In this document: positions 43,738-51,745 of the stretch, piece after piece | Numbering within the stretch: position 1 is the stretch's first letter | Layout of the letters: the number at the start of each line of letters is the position of its first letter | Assembly (NCBI RefSeq): GCF_042655485.1 | Contig: NZ_JBHSMC010000021.1 | Location: 1-64,000 of the forward strand | Length of the DNA stretch: 64,000 nucleotides | Direction: 5' to 3' | From: Lederbergia graminis | GTDB taxonomy: Bacteria; Bacillota; Bacilli; Bacillales; Bacillaceae_C | The notes under the pieces: generated by a model | The model's database searches: none | Told to the model about the DNA's origin: nothing | The model's input: only the letters and a program-made list of their open reading frames with translations | Made by a program: the position numbers and the translations under genes

Positions 43738-44020
43738 ATATTTTCCAACTCCTATAAATTAAATATGATGTATACGTTACTTATCCATTGCTTCGTCCTC
43801 CATTTCATTCAATCCCGCACTGTTGATTTCTTATTTTATATTATAAAATTTAATTCCTCATTCATAAAGTCGATTGCGGTGATAGCGGAGGTGATGTATT
43901 CGAAACTATTTTTAGTAGGAGAATCTGAAGGAATTCAAGTTCAATATGAAACTTCTATAATACACAAGGTTATTCCATTTCTTTGATAGATGTTACAATT
44001 GTAAAAAACGGGGGAATCTT

Positions 44021-44545
44021 ATGAAAAAATGGATCGTTACTTCTAGCATCATTATAGGAGCAATCGTATTTTCTGCAGCTGCAGTATTTATAACATTTAT
44101 AGTATTAGAAGATAAAGAACAACCAAAAGAGAGTAAAGAAATGGCGCAAGTAGAGGCCAGAGAAGAATTTAAAGAACAAACAAAGTATATGGGTGGAGAG
44201 GTTACATTATCTATTTCGGAAGTTTCAGATAAGAATTCGATTATGGAAGATATGCATAAAATGACTCATCAAAAGGTTAAGTCAGATGAAAAATGGGGAG
44301 CGATTGAGATGAGTCAAGCCAATATTGATAAATTGATCGAGATCCTTAAATTAAAACAATTTGAAGGTGTAGATAGATTAAAGGAAATAGCGATGGAATG
44401 GAAAGCAGGGGATTTTAGCAAGGTCGTGAACCATCATAATCATATTTGGAGAACGCAGGGAGGAACGATCGGAGTAGCCTATGGGATCATGTCTCCAGAA
44501 GAGGAAGAAGAGTTTGTTAAAAATAATTTTAGAGAACAAGAGTAG
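44021..44545 (+). CDS. DUF6241-like membrane-anchored protein
   Basis: A 174-residue protein with an N-terminal signal anchor (about 5-28) and an extracellular soluble region. The closing part, VVNHHNHIWRTQGGTIGVAY followed by MSPEEEEEF, resembles proteins listed as DUF6241 in Bacillaceae, whose function is unknown. ACGGGGGAAT precedes the ATG. It is alone on the plus strand and is followed by a hairpin. Intact and of normal length. Confidence 0.75.
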   Translation: MKKWIVTSSIIIGAIVFSAAAVFITFIVLEDKEQPKESKEMAQVEAREEFKEQTKYMGGEVTLSISEVSDKNSIMEDMHKMTHQKVKSDEKWGAIEMSQANIDKLIEILKLKQFEGVDRLKEIAMEWKAGDFSKVVNHHNHIWRTQGGTIGVAYGIMSPEEEEEFVKNNFREQE

Positions 44546-44567
44546 TTCATACGACCATACATAATAA

Positions 44568-44594
44568 CAGGCGCAGGGGAACTCCATGCGCCTG
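44568..44594 (+). terminator. Hairpin after the DUF6241-like gene
   Basis: CAGGCGCA (44568-44575) and TGCGCCTG (44587-44594) pair perfectly; only a short pyrimidine run follows. Confidence 0.6.
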
Positions 44595-44603
44595 ATCTTC
44601 CTA

Positions 44604-44706
44604 TTACTGAATAATCCCTTTTCTTCTTAACATATATTTTAGAAGTATAATAATCTCCTTTAGTGCAAAGAACAACCAAATTAGTTTTCTTACAAATAAA
44701 ACAAGA
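44604..44706 (-). pseudogene. C-terminal remnant related to the membrane protein at 45604-46005
   Basis: The minus strand reads VRKLIWLFFALKEIIILLKY then MLRRKGIIQ and stop. The matching end of the intact gene reads FFAAFLAIKGIIFLVKYILK then RKGII. DNA similarity is also plain (AATCCCTTTTCTTCTTAA against TATCCCTTTTCTTTTTAA). It is a duplicated or truncated paralogue tail; no start or upstream domain is present. Confidence 0.55.
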
Positions 44707-44772
44707 GAATACTGGAGAGAATTAATGTACGTTTTAAAGGTGTAGATGGATAAAGGAAAAGAATACCGTAAG

Positions 44773-44806
44773 AGCGCCCAGTCTTTTATGGATGGGCGCT
44801 TTTTTG
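44773..44806 (+). terminator. Strong plus-strand terminator
   Basis: AGCGCCCA (44773-44780) and TGGGCGCT (44793-44800) pair perfectly with TTTTTTG after them. It lies 230 bases beyond the DUF6241-like gene; what transcript it ends is unclear. Confidence 0.8.
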
Positions 44807-44816
44807 TAAAAGTTAA

Positions 44817-45227
44817 TTATTGATAATTTGAATCATTTCCACCTGAATGGTATTGTTCGGTATTTGTTCCACTTTGTACATTACTAGCTGATTGTAGATT
44901 GTCTTGGTTAATACTATTTTGTAAATTGCTAGCCAATTGTTGAATGCCTTGGTTAAAGCTATTTTGTCCATTACTAGCTGATTGTTGATTATTTTGGTTA
45001 TTCATACTTTGTAGGTTTGTTGCTAATTGTTGCATATCTTGGCTGTTTGTTATGTCTTTTATAGGTTGCATAAATTGCTTAACTTGTGAATTATTCATTG
45101 CATTTGAAATGTTTTGTTGCCAACGTTGGAATGATCCGTTTTGAATTCCTTTTGAAATACCATAAACAACTGCCCCTGTTGCTCCTACAGCAAGTAAAGA
45201 AGACATTACGCCTCTACCTTTATTCAT
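44817..45227 (-). CDS. Asn/Gln-rich small protein with N-terminal membrane helix
   Basis: A 136-residue protein. Residues about 8-25 are hydrophobic (SSLLAVGATGAVVYGI) and the rest is rich in Asn, Gln and Ser, with three imperfect repeats of the type QLASNLQ-SxNQ-N-QSASN. The N-terminal part resembles short YrzQ/DUF3918-type peptides of Bacilli; the repeat tail does not match anything I know. The ATG at 45227 is chosen because AAAGGTG lies nine bases before it; a GTG four codons upstream lacks a site. Function unknown; low-complexity repeats may vary among strains. Confidence 0.65.
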   Translation of the reverse strand: MNKGRGVMSSLLAVGATGAVVYGISKGIQNGSFQRWQQNISNAMNNSQVKQFMQPIKDITNSQDMQQLATNLQSMNNQNNQQSASNGQNSFNQGIQQLASNLQNSINQDNLQSASNVQSGTNTEQYHSGGNDSNYQ

Positions 45228-45380
45228 CCATATCAACACCTTTGTATTATTTTAGCCACATAGATATCTTTAATAAATTCAATATATTTATACTGAAATA
45301 TTTTCCCAACAAACGAGTATTCTTATAAGTTTAGGGTAACCTATTCACGAAAATGATATCAGTGAAGGGAGGACTCTGAA

Positions 45381-45518
45381 TTGAAGAAAAAATATATTTT
45401 TGGACTACTATCAACGATTCTTTCTATGGGTTTATTATTTGGATGTGATGGTGTAGATGAAGATGAACCAGATCCATCAGAAGAACCATCAGAGCAGCGA
45501 GAGGATAACAGCCAGTAA
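45381..45518 (+). CDS. Small lipoprotein (45 residues, TTG start)
   Basis: A TTG preceded by AAGGGAGG opens MKKKYIFGLLSTILSMGLLF then GCDG, a signal peptide with a lipobox-like LLFGC (Cys22), and an acidic tail rich in Glu, Asp, Pro and Ser. After the stop, the +2 frame continues VKAEDVKKSQWSGLVPLVLA, then LISFTGATFY and stop (to 45607), which looks like the membrane tail of the same protein. The gene may therefore be frameshifted near 45510. Function unknown. Confidence 0.5.
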   Translation: MKKKYIFGLLSTILSMGLLFGCDGVDEDEPDPSEEPSEQREDNSQ

Positions 45519-45540
45519 AAGCGGAAGATGTAAAAAAAAG

Positions 45541-45570
45541 CCAATGGAGCGGACTTGTTCCATTGGTTTT
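45541..45570 (+). terminator. Hairpin after the small lipoprotein
   Basis: CCAATGGA (45541-45548) and TCCATTGG (45559-45566) pair perfectly and are followed by TTTT. If the lipoprotein frame is extended by a frameshift, the hairpin would instead be inside the gene. Confidence 0.65.
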
Positions 45571-45603
45571 AGCGTTGATTTCCTTTACTGGTGCTACTTT
45601 TTA

Positions 45604-46005
45604 CTAAATTATCCCTTTTCTTTTTAAAATATATTTTACAAGGAAAATAATCCCCTTTATTGCTAGGAAAGCAGCGAAGAACAATAAAAACCCCCATAGG
45701 CTAATGACGGCATCCGCAAAATCCATTTCGCCTCTTCCTGTGATTTTTTGTTGTATCTCCACTGCGAAAACAAGAATAAACATCACGGTAAATGTATAGA
45801 TGAAAGAAATGGCAGTAATGCTTAGTTTTGCAAGTTTAGTAAAGATTAAATGGGTGATGAGAAAGAACGTAATTCCTACTATACCGAACACCCATAAATG
45901 CAAGTCTTTGTCTGTTAGATTAAGGCCAGTTTGTTTAGCCATTGCGTTTAAAAGGTCATGAATACCATTTACTATGTCTGCTATGATTAATATGAATTCC
46001 TTCAA
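45604..46005 (-). CDS. Small membrane protein of unknown function
   Basis: A 133-residue protein with three predicted membrane helices (about 36-55, 65-86 and 100-122) and a basic C-terminus (KYILKRKGII). I do not recognise the family. GAGGGTGCAAC lies before the ATG. A truncated relative of its C-terminus lies 900 bases away at 44604-44706, so the gene has been duplicated locally. Surrounded by other small membrane or lipoprotein genes. Confidence 0.65.
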   Translation of the reverse strand: MKEFILIIADIVNGIHDLLNAMAKQTGLNLTDKDLHLWVFGIVGITFFLITHLIFTKLAKLSITAISFIYTFTVMFILVFAVEIQQKITGRGEMDFADAVISLWGFLLFFAAFLAIKGIIFLVKYILKRKGII

Positions 46006-46173
46006 AGTTGCACCCTCTATTCCCTAAAATACTCTCGTTATTATATATGAATCTATTGATTAACTCTAGGATGTAGTTAATGGAAGAAATTAATTTTTGA
46101 TATTTCGAAATAGAGTAGATAGAGCTTACGTATGCGGTATGTATAATATAGGAGTTTTTTCTTATAAAATGTG

Positions 46174-46199
46174 AAAAGACACCCATGAAGGTGCCTTTT
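46174..46199 (-). terminator. Terminator of the frameshifted lipoprotein gene
   Basis: On the minus strand AAAAGGCACC and GGTGTCTTTT pair with one mismatch around TTCATG. The stem overlaps the stop codon region. Confidence 0.55.
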
Positions 46200-46801
46200 A
46201 ATCTATGTATTCAACTGTATCCTCTAAAACTTCAATTGATTCTATTAACCATTCATCGTTTACGTTCACTAGTGAATATTCATGTACAGCTACGTTATTT
46301 CTGTACGAGTGACCTTCTTCCACACGAGTGGCTCTACTTCTTATTTTTAATTGGACTACTCCATACGTATCAGAAACTTCTACAAACTTCGGTTCCTCTA
46401 AAATATCGATGTCTATGTTGAAATTTTTAAATCTCTCTTGAATCTCACTCTTTGTTTTTTCGTAATCTTCATCGGATACAAATATTGTGTGCATGTATGG
46501 TTCTACGTGCTTATCCCTCTCATACAACTGGTTAAAACTGATCACGTCAAGCATTTTTCTACGTATTTCGAGTTCTTCCTCAGAAGGTGGGTCGTTTTCT
46601 ACCAATTGTTCTTCTTCCTCAGAAGCTGATTCATTCTCTACTTCTGGTTTTTCTTCAGTTTCCACTTCTGAATTTACACTCTCGTTTACTTCTGAATCCT
46701 TTGGAGTTTCATCTGCTTTCTCTTACGTCATCTGATTTAGAGCAACCTACCAACAAAATTAATGTTAAAATACATAACCCTATCCATTTGTACGCCTTCA
46801 T
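46198..46801 (-). pseudogene. Lipoprotein gene with a single frameshift
   Basis: On the minus strand GGAGGAGACT precedes an ATG (46801) that starts MKAYKWIGLCILTLILLVGC, a lipoprotein signal with Cys20. This frame reaches a TGA after SKSDDVRESR. One base away the frame continues ADETPKDSEVNESVNSEVE and then the 155-residue acidic-linker and globular part down to YID. The change lies near 46720-46728. Corrected, it is a lipoprotein of about 200 residues with a Glu/Ser-rich spacer and a C-terminal domain resembling NTF2-like extracellular domains. It could be a true mutation, a phase-variable state or a sequencing error. Confidence 0.65.
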
Positions 46802-46887
46802 TAGTCTCCTCCAGCAACATCTAGTAATAATATTTTCTGAAAATACTAATCTTTATTTTATCCTATATAGGTAAATTTATCTAGCGA

Positions 46888-47101
46888 GGGACATGGGGTC
46901 AGGAGGGACATGGGGTCAGGAACGGTGTCCCCGTTTAACAGAGTGAGAGGGACATGGGGTCAGAAACGGTGTCCCCGTTTTACAGAGTGAGAGGGACATG
47001 GGGTCAGGAACGGTGTCCCCGTTTAACAGAGTGAGAGGGACATGGGGTCAGAAACATTGTCCCGGTTTAACAGCGGGACGAGGAAACTGACCCCATGTCC
47101 C
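46888..47101. repeat. 44-bp tandem array of the GGGACATGGGGTCAG element with closing inverted arm
   Basis: The unit starts GGGACATGGGGTCAG at 46905, 46949, 46993 and 47037, an exact 44-bp period; a truncated extra start is at 46888. The units differ at a few bases (GGAACGGTGTCCCC, GAAACGGTGTCCCC, GAAACATTGTCCCG). The last unit is completed by GGGACGAGGAAACTGACCCC and ATGTCCC (to 47101), the reverse complement of the unit start. The array fills 46880-47101 between the lipoprotein promoter side and the GAP gene promoter. Confidence 0.95.
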
Positions 47102-47109
47102 AGAAAATT

Positions 47110-47173
47110 TTGACATATAAATTATTCCTTTCATTATTTAATACACTGTGTTATTATCTTTTTAACACAGTGT
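47110..47173 (+). promoter_or_regulatory. Promoter and 11-bp operator palindrome before the GAP-family gene
   Basis: TTGACA (47110-47115) is a consensus -35, with AT-rich -10 candidates near 47133-47142. ACACTGTGTTA (47143-47153) and TAACACAGTGT (47163-47173) form a perfect inverted repeat with a nine-base spacer at the expected transcription start. The symmetry suits a TetR-type repressor, but no such gene is adjacent. Confidence 0.65.
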
Positions 47174-47204
47174 GCTATTTGGTTTTAAAAGGAGTGACTA
47201 TTTA

Positions 47205-47918
47205 TTGTTTGAAACGATTGAAGCGATGATGCCCTCATCAACATTGGACATATCTGCTGTTTTAATGATCATTTTCGTTTGTGCATTAATTGATATATTA
47301 AGTCCTGGTGTTCTTGCTGTTACCGGCTATTTATTACTTACACAACCAAAACAGTTATCATCTCGGCTCATTGTATTCTTGCTTGTTATTCAGTTAGGTT
47401 ATTTCATCATTGGTTTATTACTGTACTTTGGTGGAGATAGACTATTGAAGTTGATTGAAGATCTTTCTGAATTTGATTTTATCAATTGGTTTTATACTGT
47501 AGCTGGAACACTTCTTGTTTTAGTTAGTTTTATAAAACCTAAAGAGAGCACAAAAGAACGTCTCACGTCATGGATTCCAAGACAAACATCCATTAAAGGG
47601 ATAGTTATTTTAGGGGTTATTGTGTTTCTTGTTGAATTTGTAACGGCATTGCCTTACTTCTATTCGATTTTTTTGTTGAATCATGTAGCGGTTCATTCAC
47701 TTTCTTCTATATTTGTAATAATTGGATACAATCTTGTGATGGTACTTCCTTCCTTATTATTGTTAGGAATTAATAAAGTGTTTAAAGATCGACTGCAGCT
47801 TTTTCTAAATAAAATAAAGTCAAAGCTTAATGAAGCACCAATTTCTTCCCTATTAGTAGCTATTGGCCTAGTTGGTGCCGTCTTTTTCAATATTGGTATT
47901 AGAGGAATTTTAAATTAA
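47205..47918 (+). CDS. GAP-family (LysE-like) membrane exporter
   Basis: A 237-residue membrane protein with six predicted helices. The pattern (ALIDILSPGVLAVTGYLLLT in helix 1, FVTALPYFYSIFLL before helix 5) matches the GAP/Sap superfamily related to LysE exporters, some of which handle peptidoglycolipid addressing in actinobacteria. TTG 47205 is preferred over the ATG at 47172 because AAAAGGAG lies about ten bases before it and the ATG lies inside the operator palindrome. Substrate unknown. Confidence 0.8.
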   Translation: MFETIEAMMPSSTLDISAVLMIIFVCALIDILSPGVLAVTGYLLLTQPKQLSSRLIVFLLVIQLGYFIIGLLLYFGGDRLLKLIEDLSEFDFINWFYTVAGTLLVLVSFIKPKESTKERLTSWIPRQTSIKGIVILGVIVFLVEFVTALPYFYSIFLLNHVAVHSLSSIFVIIGYNLVMVLPSLLLLGINKVFKDRLQLFLNKIKSKLNEAPISSLLVAIGLVGAVFFNIGIRGILN

Positions 47919-47942
47919 AAAATTTTAAAGAGGTGTATATGC

Positions 47943-48155
47943 ATGAAAGATATAATTAGTGGTCTAAGTTTGCTACTCCTAATCCAAGGCGTTGGAGGTT
48001 TAATCAATCATTTAACAAATGGTGGGAAAAGTTGGTATTTGGTAAATTATATTGATCTATTTCAAGGATGGGAAATAGGGATGGACATTATATTGATTGT
48101 CCTTGGAGGAATTATTGGTTTACTTACAAGGAAAACAGCCAGTCCATCTAGATAA
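47943..48155 (+). CDS. Small membrane protein, 70 residues
   Basis: Two predicted helices (about 4-24 and 45-63) with a short basic C-terminus. It follows the GAP gene by 24 bases with AAAGAGGTG before the ATG, so it is probably co-transcribed and could be an accessory subunit. Family not recognised. Confidence 0.6.
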   Translation: MKDIISGLSLLLLIQGVGGLINHLTNGGKSWYLVNYIDLFQGWEIGMDIILIVLGGIIGLLTRKTASPSR

Positions 48156-48162
48156 ATAGAGC

Positions 48163-48218
48163 GGGACATGGGGTCAGGAAAGCTGTCCCAGTGTAACAGT
48201 GGGACGAGGAAACTGAGG
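48163..48218. repeat. GGGACATGGGGTCAG element, truncated copy
   Basis: It starts GGGACATGGGGTCAGGAAAG, has inner arms CTGTCCC and GGGACGAGGAAACTGA, and lacks the closing CCCCATGTCCC arm. It begins eight bases after the stop of the 70-residue gene. Confidence 0.88.
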
Positions 48219-48329
48219 CGACGTCTGCGCTGCGATTAGAAAAGCGTGTTGGGAATCAGGACGATGAAATAAAAAGTCAGATTCAACACAAGGTAATATT
48301 ATCGAAGTATTTACTGCGAGGTGTCTAGT

Positions 48330-49073
48330 ATGAAGATAGAAAAAAGTGAATTTCAAGATCAGTTAGAGAGTTTTCCGGGTAGATGGCTAGGGGGACTTTC
48401 GTTAATCATAGCACCGGTCTTATTAGTAATTTCTGCTCTGCTACGTATACAATTTAACTTCTTTTTCCCTGATCAGTTAGCAGCATATGACACACATCCA
48501 ACCCTAATGCTCACATCCTATAGTTTATTTTTGATTGGGACGATTTTATTATTTCCAGCAACTTTAATACTTGTTCAACTAATTAGTGTTAAAAAACCAC
48601 GTTTAGGCTTATGGGGAGGATTGCTAGTAATCATTGGTTTATTCGCAAGAGCGTTCCACTCAGGAGTAGATCATTTTGCCTTTCAAATAGTAAAAAGCGA
48701 AAATGTGGAAGTTGCAACAAATCTAGTAGGCGATTTTTATGGGATGTTTCATGTGGTTAATATACTTAATTTTTCTATCCTTTGTGGGTGGATTGTTTTA
48801 GCGTTAGGAGCTTATTTATCAAAGGTTTTTGGATGGTTCCGTTCCATTGCATTGGGGATAATGTTCGCCATGGCATTAGGGATACTAAAAGGAACAAATA
48901 TGACAACAATTATATCTTTAACTGGACTCTCTATCGCACTCATCCCGTTAGGAGTGCAAGTTGTGAGAAGTGGAAATAAACCAAAGTTGAAAACAGTCCT
49001 ATTTTACATCATTCTAATTGTATTAGTGCTCGGTTCCTGGTTATTCATGAGTGAAATGGAAAGGCCAAATTAA
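48330..49073 (+). CDS. Multi-pass membrane protein of unknown function
   Basis: A 247-residue protein with about seven hydrophobic segments. It has short charged ends (KIEKSEFQDQ at the start, MSEMERPN at the end), a conserved-looking loop ARAFHSGVDHFAFQ and a possible ligand-binding His pair there. I do not recognise the family; the layout recalls DUF4386-like proteins, but that is weak. ATG 48330 is chosen with GAGGTG six bases upstream rather than the GTG nine bases earlier, which lies within that site. A repeat element begins two bases after its stop. Confidence 0.6.
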   Translation: MKIEKSEFQDQLESFPGRWLGGLSLIIAPVLLVISALLRIQFNFFFPDQLAAYDTHPTLMLTSYSLFLIGTILLFPATLILVQLISVKKPRLGLWGGLLVIIGLFARAFHSGVDHFAFQIVKSENVEVATNLVGDFYGMFHVVNILNFSILCGWIVLALGAYLSKVFGWFRSIALGIMFAMALGILKGTNMTTIISLTGLSIALIPLGVQVVRSGNKPKLKTVLFYIILIVLVLGSWLFMSEMERPN

Positions 49074-49074
49074 T

Positions 49075-49140
49075 GGGGACGTAGGGTCAGGAACGTTGTC
49101 CCAAAGCTGAATGGGACGAGGAAACTGACCCCATGTCCCA
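49075..49140. repeat. GGGAC...TCAG/CTGACCCCATGTCCC foldback element, complete single copy
   Basis: It reads GGGACGTAGGGTCAGGAACG, then TTGTCCC, a ten-base loop, GGGACGAGGAAACTGACCCC and ATGTCCCA. The outer 15-bp arms pair with mismatches at GTA/CAT; the inner GTCCC/GGGAC arms pair perfectly. It sits directly behind a gene, where it could act as a transcription terminator or mRNA 3' stabiliser. Confidence 0.92.
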
Positions 49141-49176
49141 GACCCCTCTAAGAATATTTAAAGTTTCAGCGTGCAA

Positions 49177-49183
49177 CATAGTA
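49177..49183 (+). promoter_or_regulatory. Possible SigG -10 element before the ger operon
   Basis: CATAGTA (49177-49183) fits the forespore sigma-G -10 pattern CATnnTA. The best upstream match AGAATA (49151-49156) is 20 bases away, two or three more than usual, so the assignment is tentative. Confidence 0.3.
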
Positions 49184-49214
49184 ATATGATATTTCATATT
49201 ACTGCGGAGGATGT

Positions 49215-50297
49215 ATGACAAATCAGATTAGTATTTCCCAGTTTTGTATCATTATCGTACTAACTACTGGAATCAAAAATCTTGTGCAAATTGTTCCACT
49301 TATACTTGCAAGTGCAGGACGTGATGCGTGGATTAGTGTGATTGTTGGTTATTTGCTGATTTTGCCATTTTTATTTATATGGACATTTGCTAATAAGAAG
49401 TTAGTTGGAATTTCAATTTTTGACTGGATAGAAATGAATTATAGTAAAGTATTTCGGCAAATAGTTGTACTGTTGTTTGTTGCATTTTTACTAGTTGAAG
49501 GATTTACGACGGTAATGGAAACTACCTCATGGACAAATAATACATATTTGATACATACACCAAAACTAGTAGTAGCGCTTGCAGTTCTTGGTTCATCGTT
49601 GTATATCTCGTATGGAAAGTTAAAGGTGGTTGCGATTTGTGGTGGTGTACTTATCCCATTTGTCATTGTACTGCAAATATTTGTAGCAATTGGCACGATA
49701 AAGGATAGTAATTATTTGCTACTATTGCCAATACTCATTGAAAATAGATGGCTGGATGTGTTCCAGGGAGCCCTTTTTGTTTTTGCTTCCATGGCAGAAA
49801 TCATTATCTTGCTGATGATGCTCCAGCACCAAATCATAAAAAAAGTTACATTCAAGCATTTGTTTTTTCTTTCTTTCGTTATTTTTATCGTTACGATTGT
49901 ACCGGTCATTGATACGATAGCCATTTTTGGAGCGGAAGAAGCTTTACGCATCAAATATCCCGTCTTTCTCATATGGAGGATACTAGGTATAGGTGAGTAT
50001 TTTAATCATTTAGATTTTTTATCGATTTATCAGTGGTTAGCAGGTACCTTTATTCGTTTGGCGTTAATATTGTATTTGATTACAAATGCATTCAATATGA
50101 AAAAGCCACTCATCATTCAAATGCTAATTTGTATCTTCTATCTCTTTTTAATAATAGCTCCAATTTCTGATATGCAAATCTTTTCCTTTTTACAGCATTA
50201 CTATTATCTTTCGTACTCAATTTTTGCTGTTGCAGTAACAATACTTTTGTTTCTTCTCATCAAATTAAAGAATAGGATGTCAGCGAGTGATAGGTAA
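49215..50297 (+). CDS. GerAB-type spore germinant receptor subunit B (permease-like)
   Basis: A 360-residue protein of the endospore germination permease family with about ten membrane helices. It begins ISISQFCIIIVLTTGIKNLV, the usual helix-1 region. It forms the small-molecule binding subunit of a germinant receptor in the spore inner membrane. GCGGAGG precedes the ATG. The gene overlaps the next by 11 bases. The order here is B-A-C, a common variant of A-B-C. Germinant specificity cannot be inferred. Confidence 0.93.
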   Translation: MTNQISISQFCIIIVLTTGIKNLVQIVPLILASAGRDAWISVIVGYLLILPFLFIWTFANKKLVGISIFDWIEMNYSKVFRQIVVLLFVAFLLVEGFTTVMETTSWTNNTYLIHTPKLVVALAVLGSSLYISYGKLKVVAICGGVLIPFVIVLQIFVAIGTIKDSNYLLLLPILIENRWLDVFQGALFVFASMAEIIILLMMLQHQIIKKVTFKHLFFLSFVIFIVTIVPVIDTIAIFGAEEALRIKYPVFLIWRILGIGEYFNHLDFLSIYQWLAGTFIRLALILYLITNAFNMKKPLIIQMLICIFYLFLIIAPISDMQIFSFLQHYYYLSYSIFAVAVTILLFLLIKLKNRMSASDR

Positions 50298-51744
50298 GAA
50301 AAGTGATGTAAGTCAGGAGTATTTTCATAATCTCTTCCAACGTACAGCAGATATTAAAGTGGAGAGAATTGAATTTACACTTAAGCACAAAACGGAAAGT
50401 TTCGTACTCGTATATTGTGAGGGTTTGATCAATAGTGACTTATTAATAGATAGTATTTTACCTGAAATTCAAAAATCTGCTGCTATGAACGGTATGAAAG
50501 CATTGAAAAATGTAAATAGCTCAGCAACGATGAAGTGGGTAAAATATGATCCCGAGATAGATAAGGAGATACAGGAGAAGGTATTTGATGGTTATACTGT
50601 TATTGTCTTCCAAGATGTTTTATATTTTTTCAATACGAGTGAGCCGCCGAAAAGGTCACCGGAGGAATCGACGACAGAGGTATCTGTAAAAGGGCCGAGA
50701 GATGGATTTGTGGAGGATATTAGCACAAATATCGCATTAGTGCGAAAAAGATTAAAGACCAACTCGATGGTGACGAAATCTTTTACGATCGGCAGAAGAA
50801 GTAAGACAAAGGTGAGCATTGCTTATATAACTGATATTCATAATAAAGAAATGATCAATGAAGTTGTAAAACGTGTAGAAGCAATTGATATCGATATATT
50901 AAGCAGCGATTCTCATTTAATTCAATTGATTTCTGATTCACGCTATTCACTCTTTCCTTTACTGGAAAGTGTTTCTCGTCCAGATGGTGTAGTAAGGGAC
51001 CTTGCCATGGGGCGTTTTGCTATCTTTATTGATAATATCCCAAATGTAGTGATAGGTCCGGGTAACTTCCTATTCTTATTAAATACGTCGGAGGATCAGC
51101 ATCTGCCCTTTTTTTATACCTCCTTTGAAATGCTTTTGCGTATTACGGGGTTATTCTTGGCTATTTTTCTACCATCGTTTTGGTTAGCCTTGTCCGCCTA
51201 TAATGTCGATCAGATTCCTTTTTCATTGCTTGCGACAATTGGTGCTTCGCGGTTAGGGATTCCGTTTAATACCACGTTTGAGATGTTGTTAATGATCACT
51301 CTTTTTGAACTGTTTCGTGAAGCAGGTGTGCGCTTACCTAAGGCAGTTGGACAAACAGTCGCAGTCGTAGGCGGATTAATTGTAGGAGATGCTGCAATTC
51401 GTGCAGGCTTAACCTCTCCGACTATGTTGGTCGTATCGGCCATCACAGCAGTAGCTACTTTTACATTAGGGAATCAATCTTTATTTGGAACTGTTACGCT
51501 TATCAGGATATTTTCAATCCTTTGCGCGAGTGTGCTTGGCATGTACGGTTTTTTCCTTAGCTTATTTATGCTAATCGCTTATTTGGCCAAGCTTGAGTCT
51601 TTTAAGATTCCTTATTTAAGTCCTATTTCACCATTTGTAAAAAGAGATTTCATGAAGGCAATCATAAATCTTCCGGAAACGCTGGAAAATGAGCGTCCAC
51701 ATATTATGAAAACTCAGGATAGTGACAGGCAGGGGGATAAGTAA
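50287..51744 (+). CDS. GerAA-type spore germinant receptor subunit A
   Basis: A 485-residue GerA-family protein: a soluble N-terminal domain (about 1-240) including VEISTNIALVRKRLKTNSMV-like core residues and the motif GRRSKTKVSIAYI, then about five membrane helices with the conserved IPFSLLATIGASRLGIPFNT. It is the likely ion-conducting subunit of the receptor. The GTG start overlaps the end of the B gene. Intact and of full length. Confidence 0.93.
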   Translation: MIGKKSDVSQEYFHNLFQRTADIKVERIEFTLKHKTESFVLVYCEGLINSDLLIDSILPEIQKSAAMNGMKALKNVNSSATMKWVKYDPEIDKEIQEKVFDGYTVIVFQDVLYFFNTSEPPKRSPEESTTEVSVKGPRDGFVEDISTNIALVRKRLKTNSMVTKSFTIGRRSKTKVSIAYITDIHNKEMINEVVKRVEAIDIDILSSDSHLIQLISDSRYSLFPLLESVSRPDGVVRDLAMGRFAIFIDNIPNVVIGPGNFLFLLNTSEDQHLPFFYTSFEMLLRITGLFLAIFLPSFWLALSAYNVDQIPFSLLATIGASRLGIPFNTTFEMLLMITLFELFREAGVRLPKAVGQTVAVVGGLIVGDAAIRAGLTSPTMLVVSAITAVATFTLGNQSLFGTVTLIRIFSILCASVLGMYGFFLSLFMLIAYLAKLESFKIPYLSPISPFVKRDFMKAIINLPETLENERPHIMKTQDSDRQGDK

Positions 51745-51745
51745 G

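Noticed and set aside
43726..43986. 86-codon frame between the nucleotidyltransferase and DUF6241-like genes
   Set aside because: The first half is AT-rich noise; the last 30 codons follow GGAGGTG but with no spacing to the ATG, so I cannot support a gene.
45506..45607. Independent gene in the frame after the 45-residue lipoprotein
   Set aside because: No start codon with a ribosome site exists in this frame; it is better explained as a frameshifted tail of the lipoprotein.
46888..47101. CRISPR-like array
   Set aside because: The repeats are directly joined 44-bp units with no unique spacers and no cas genes, and the unit also occurs singly elsewhere.
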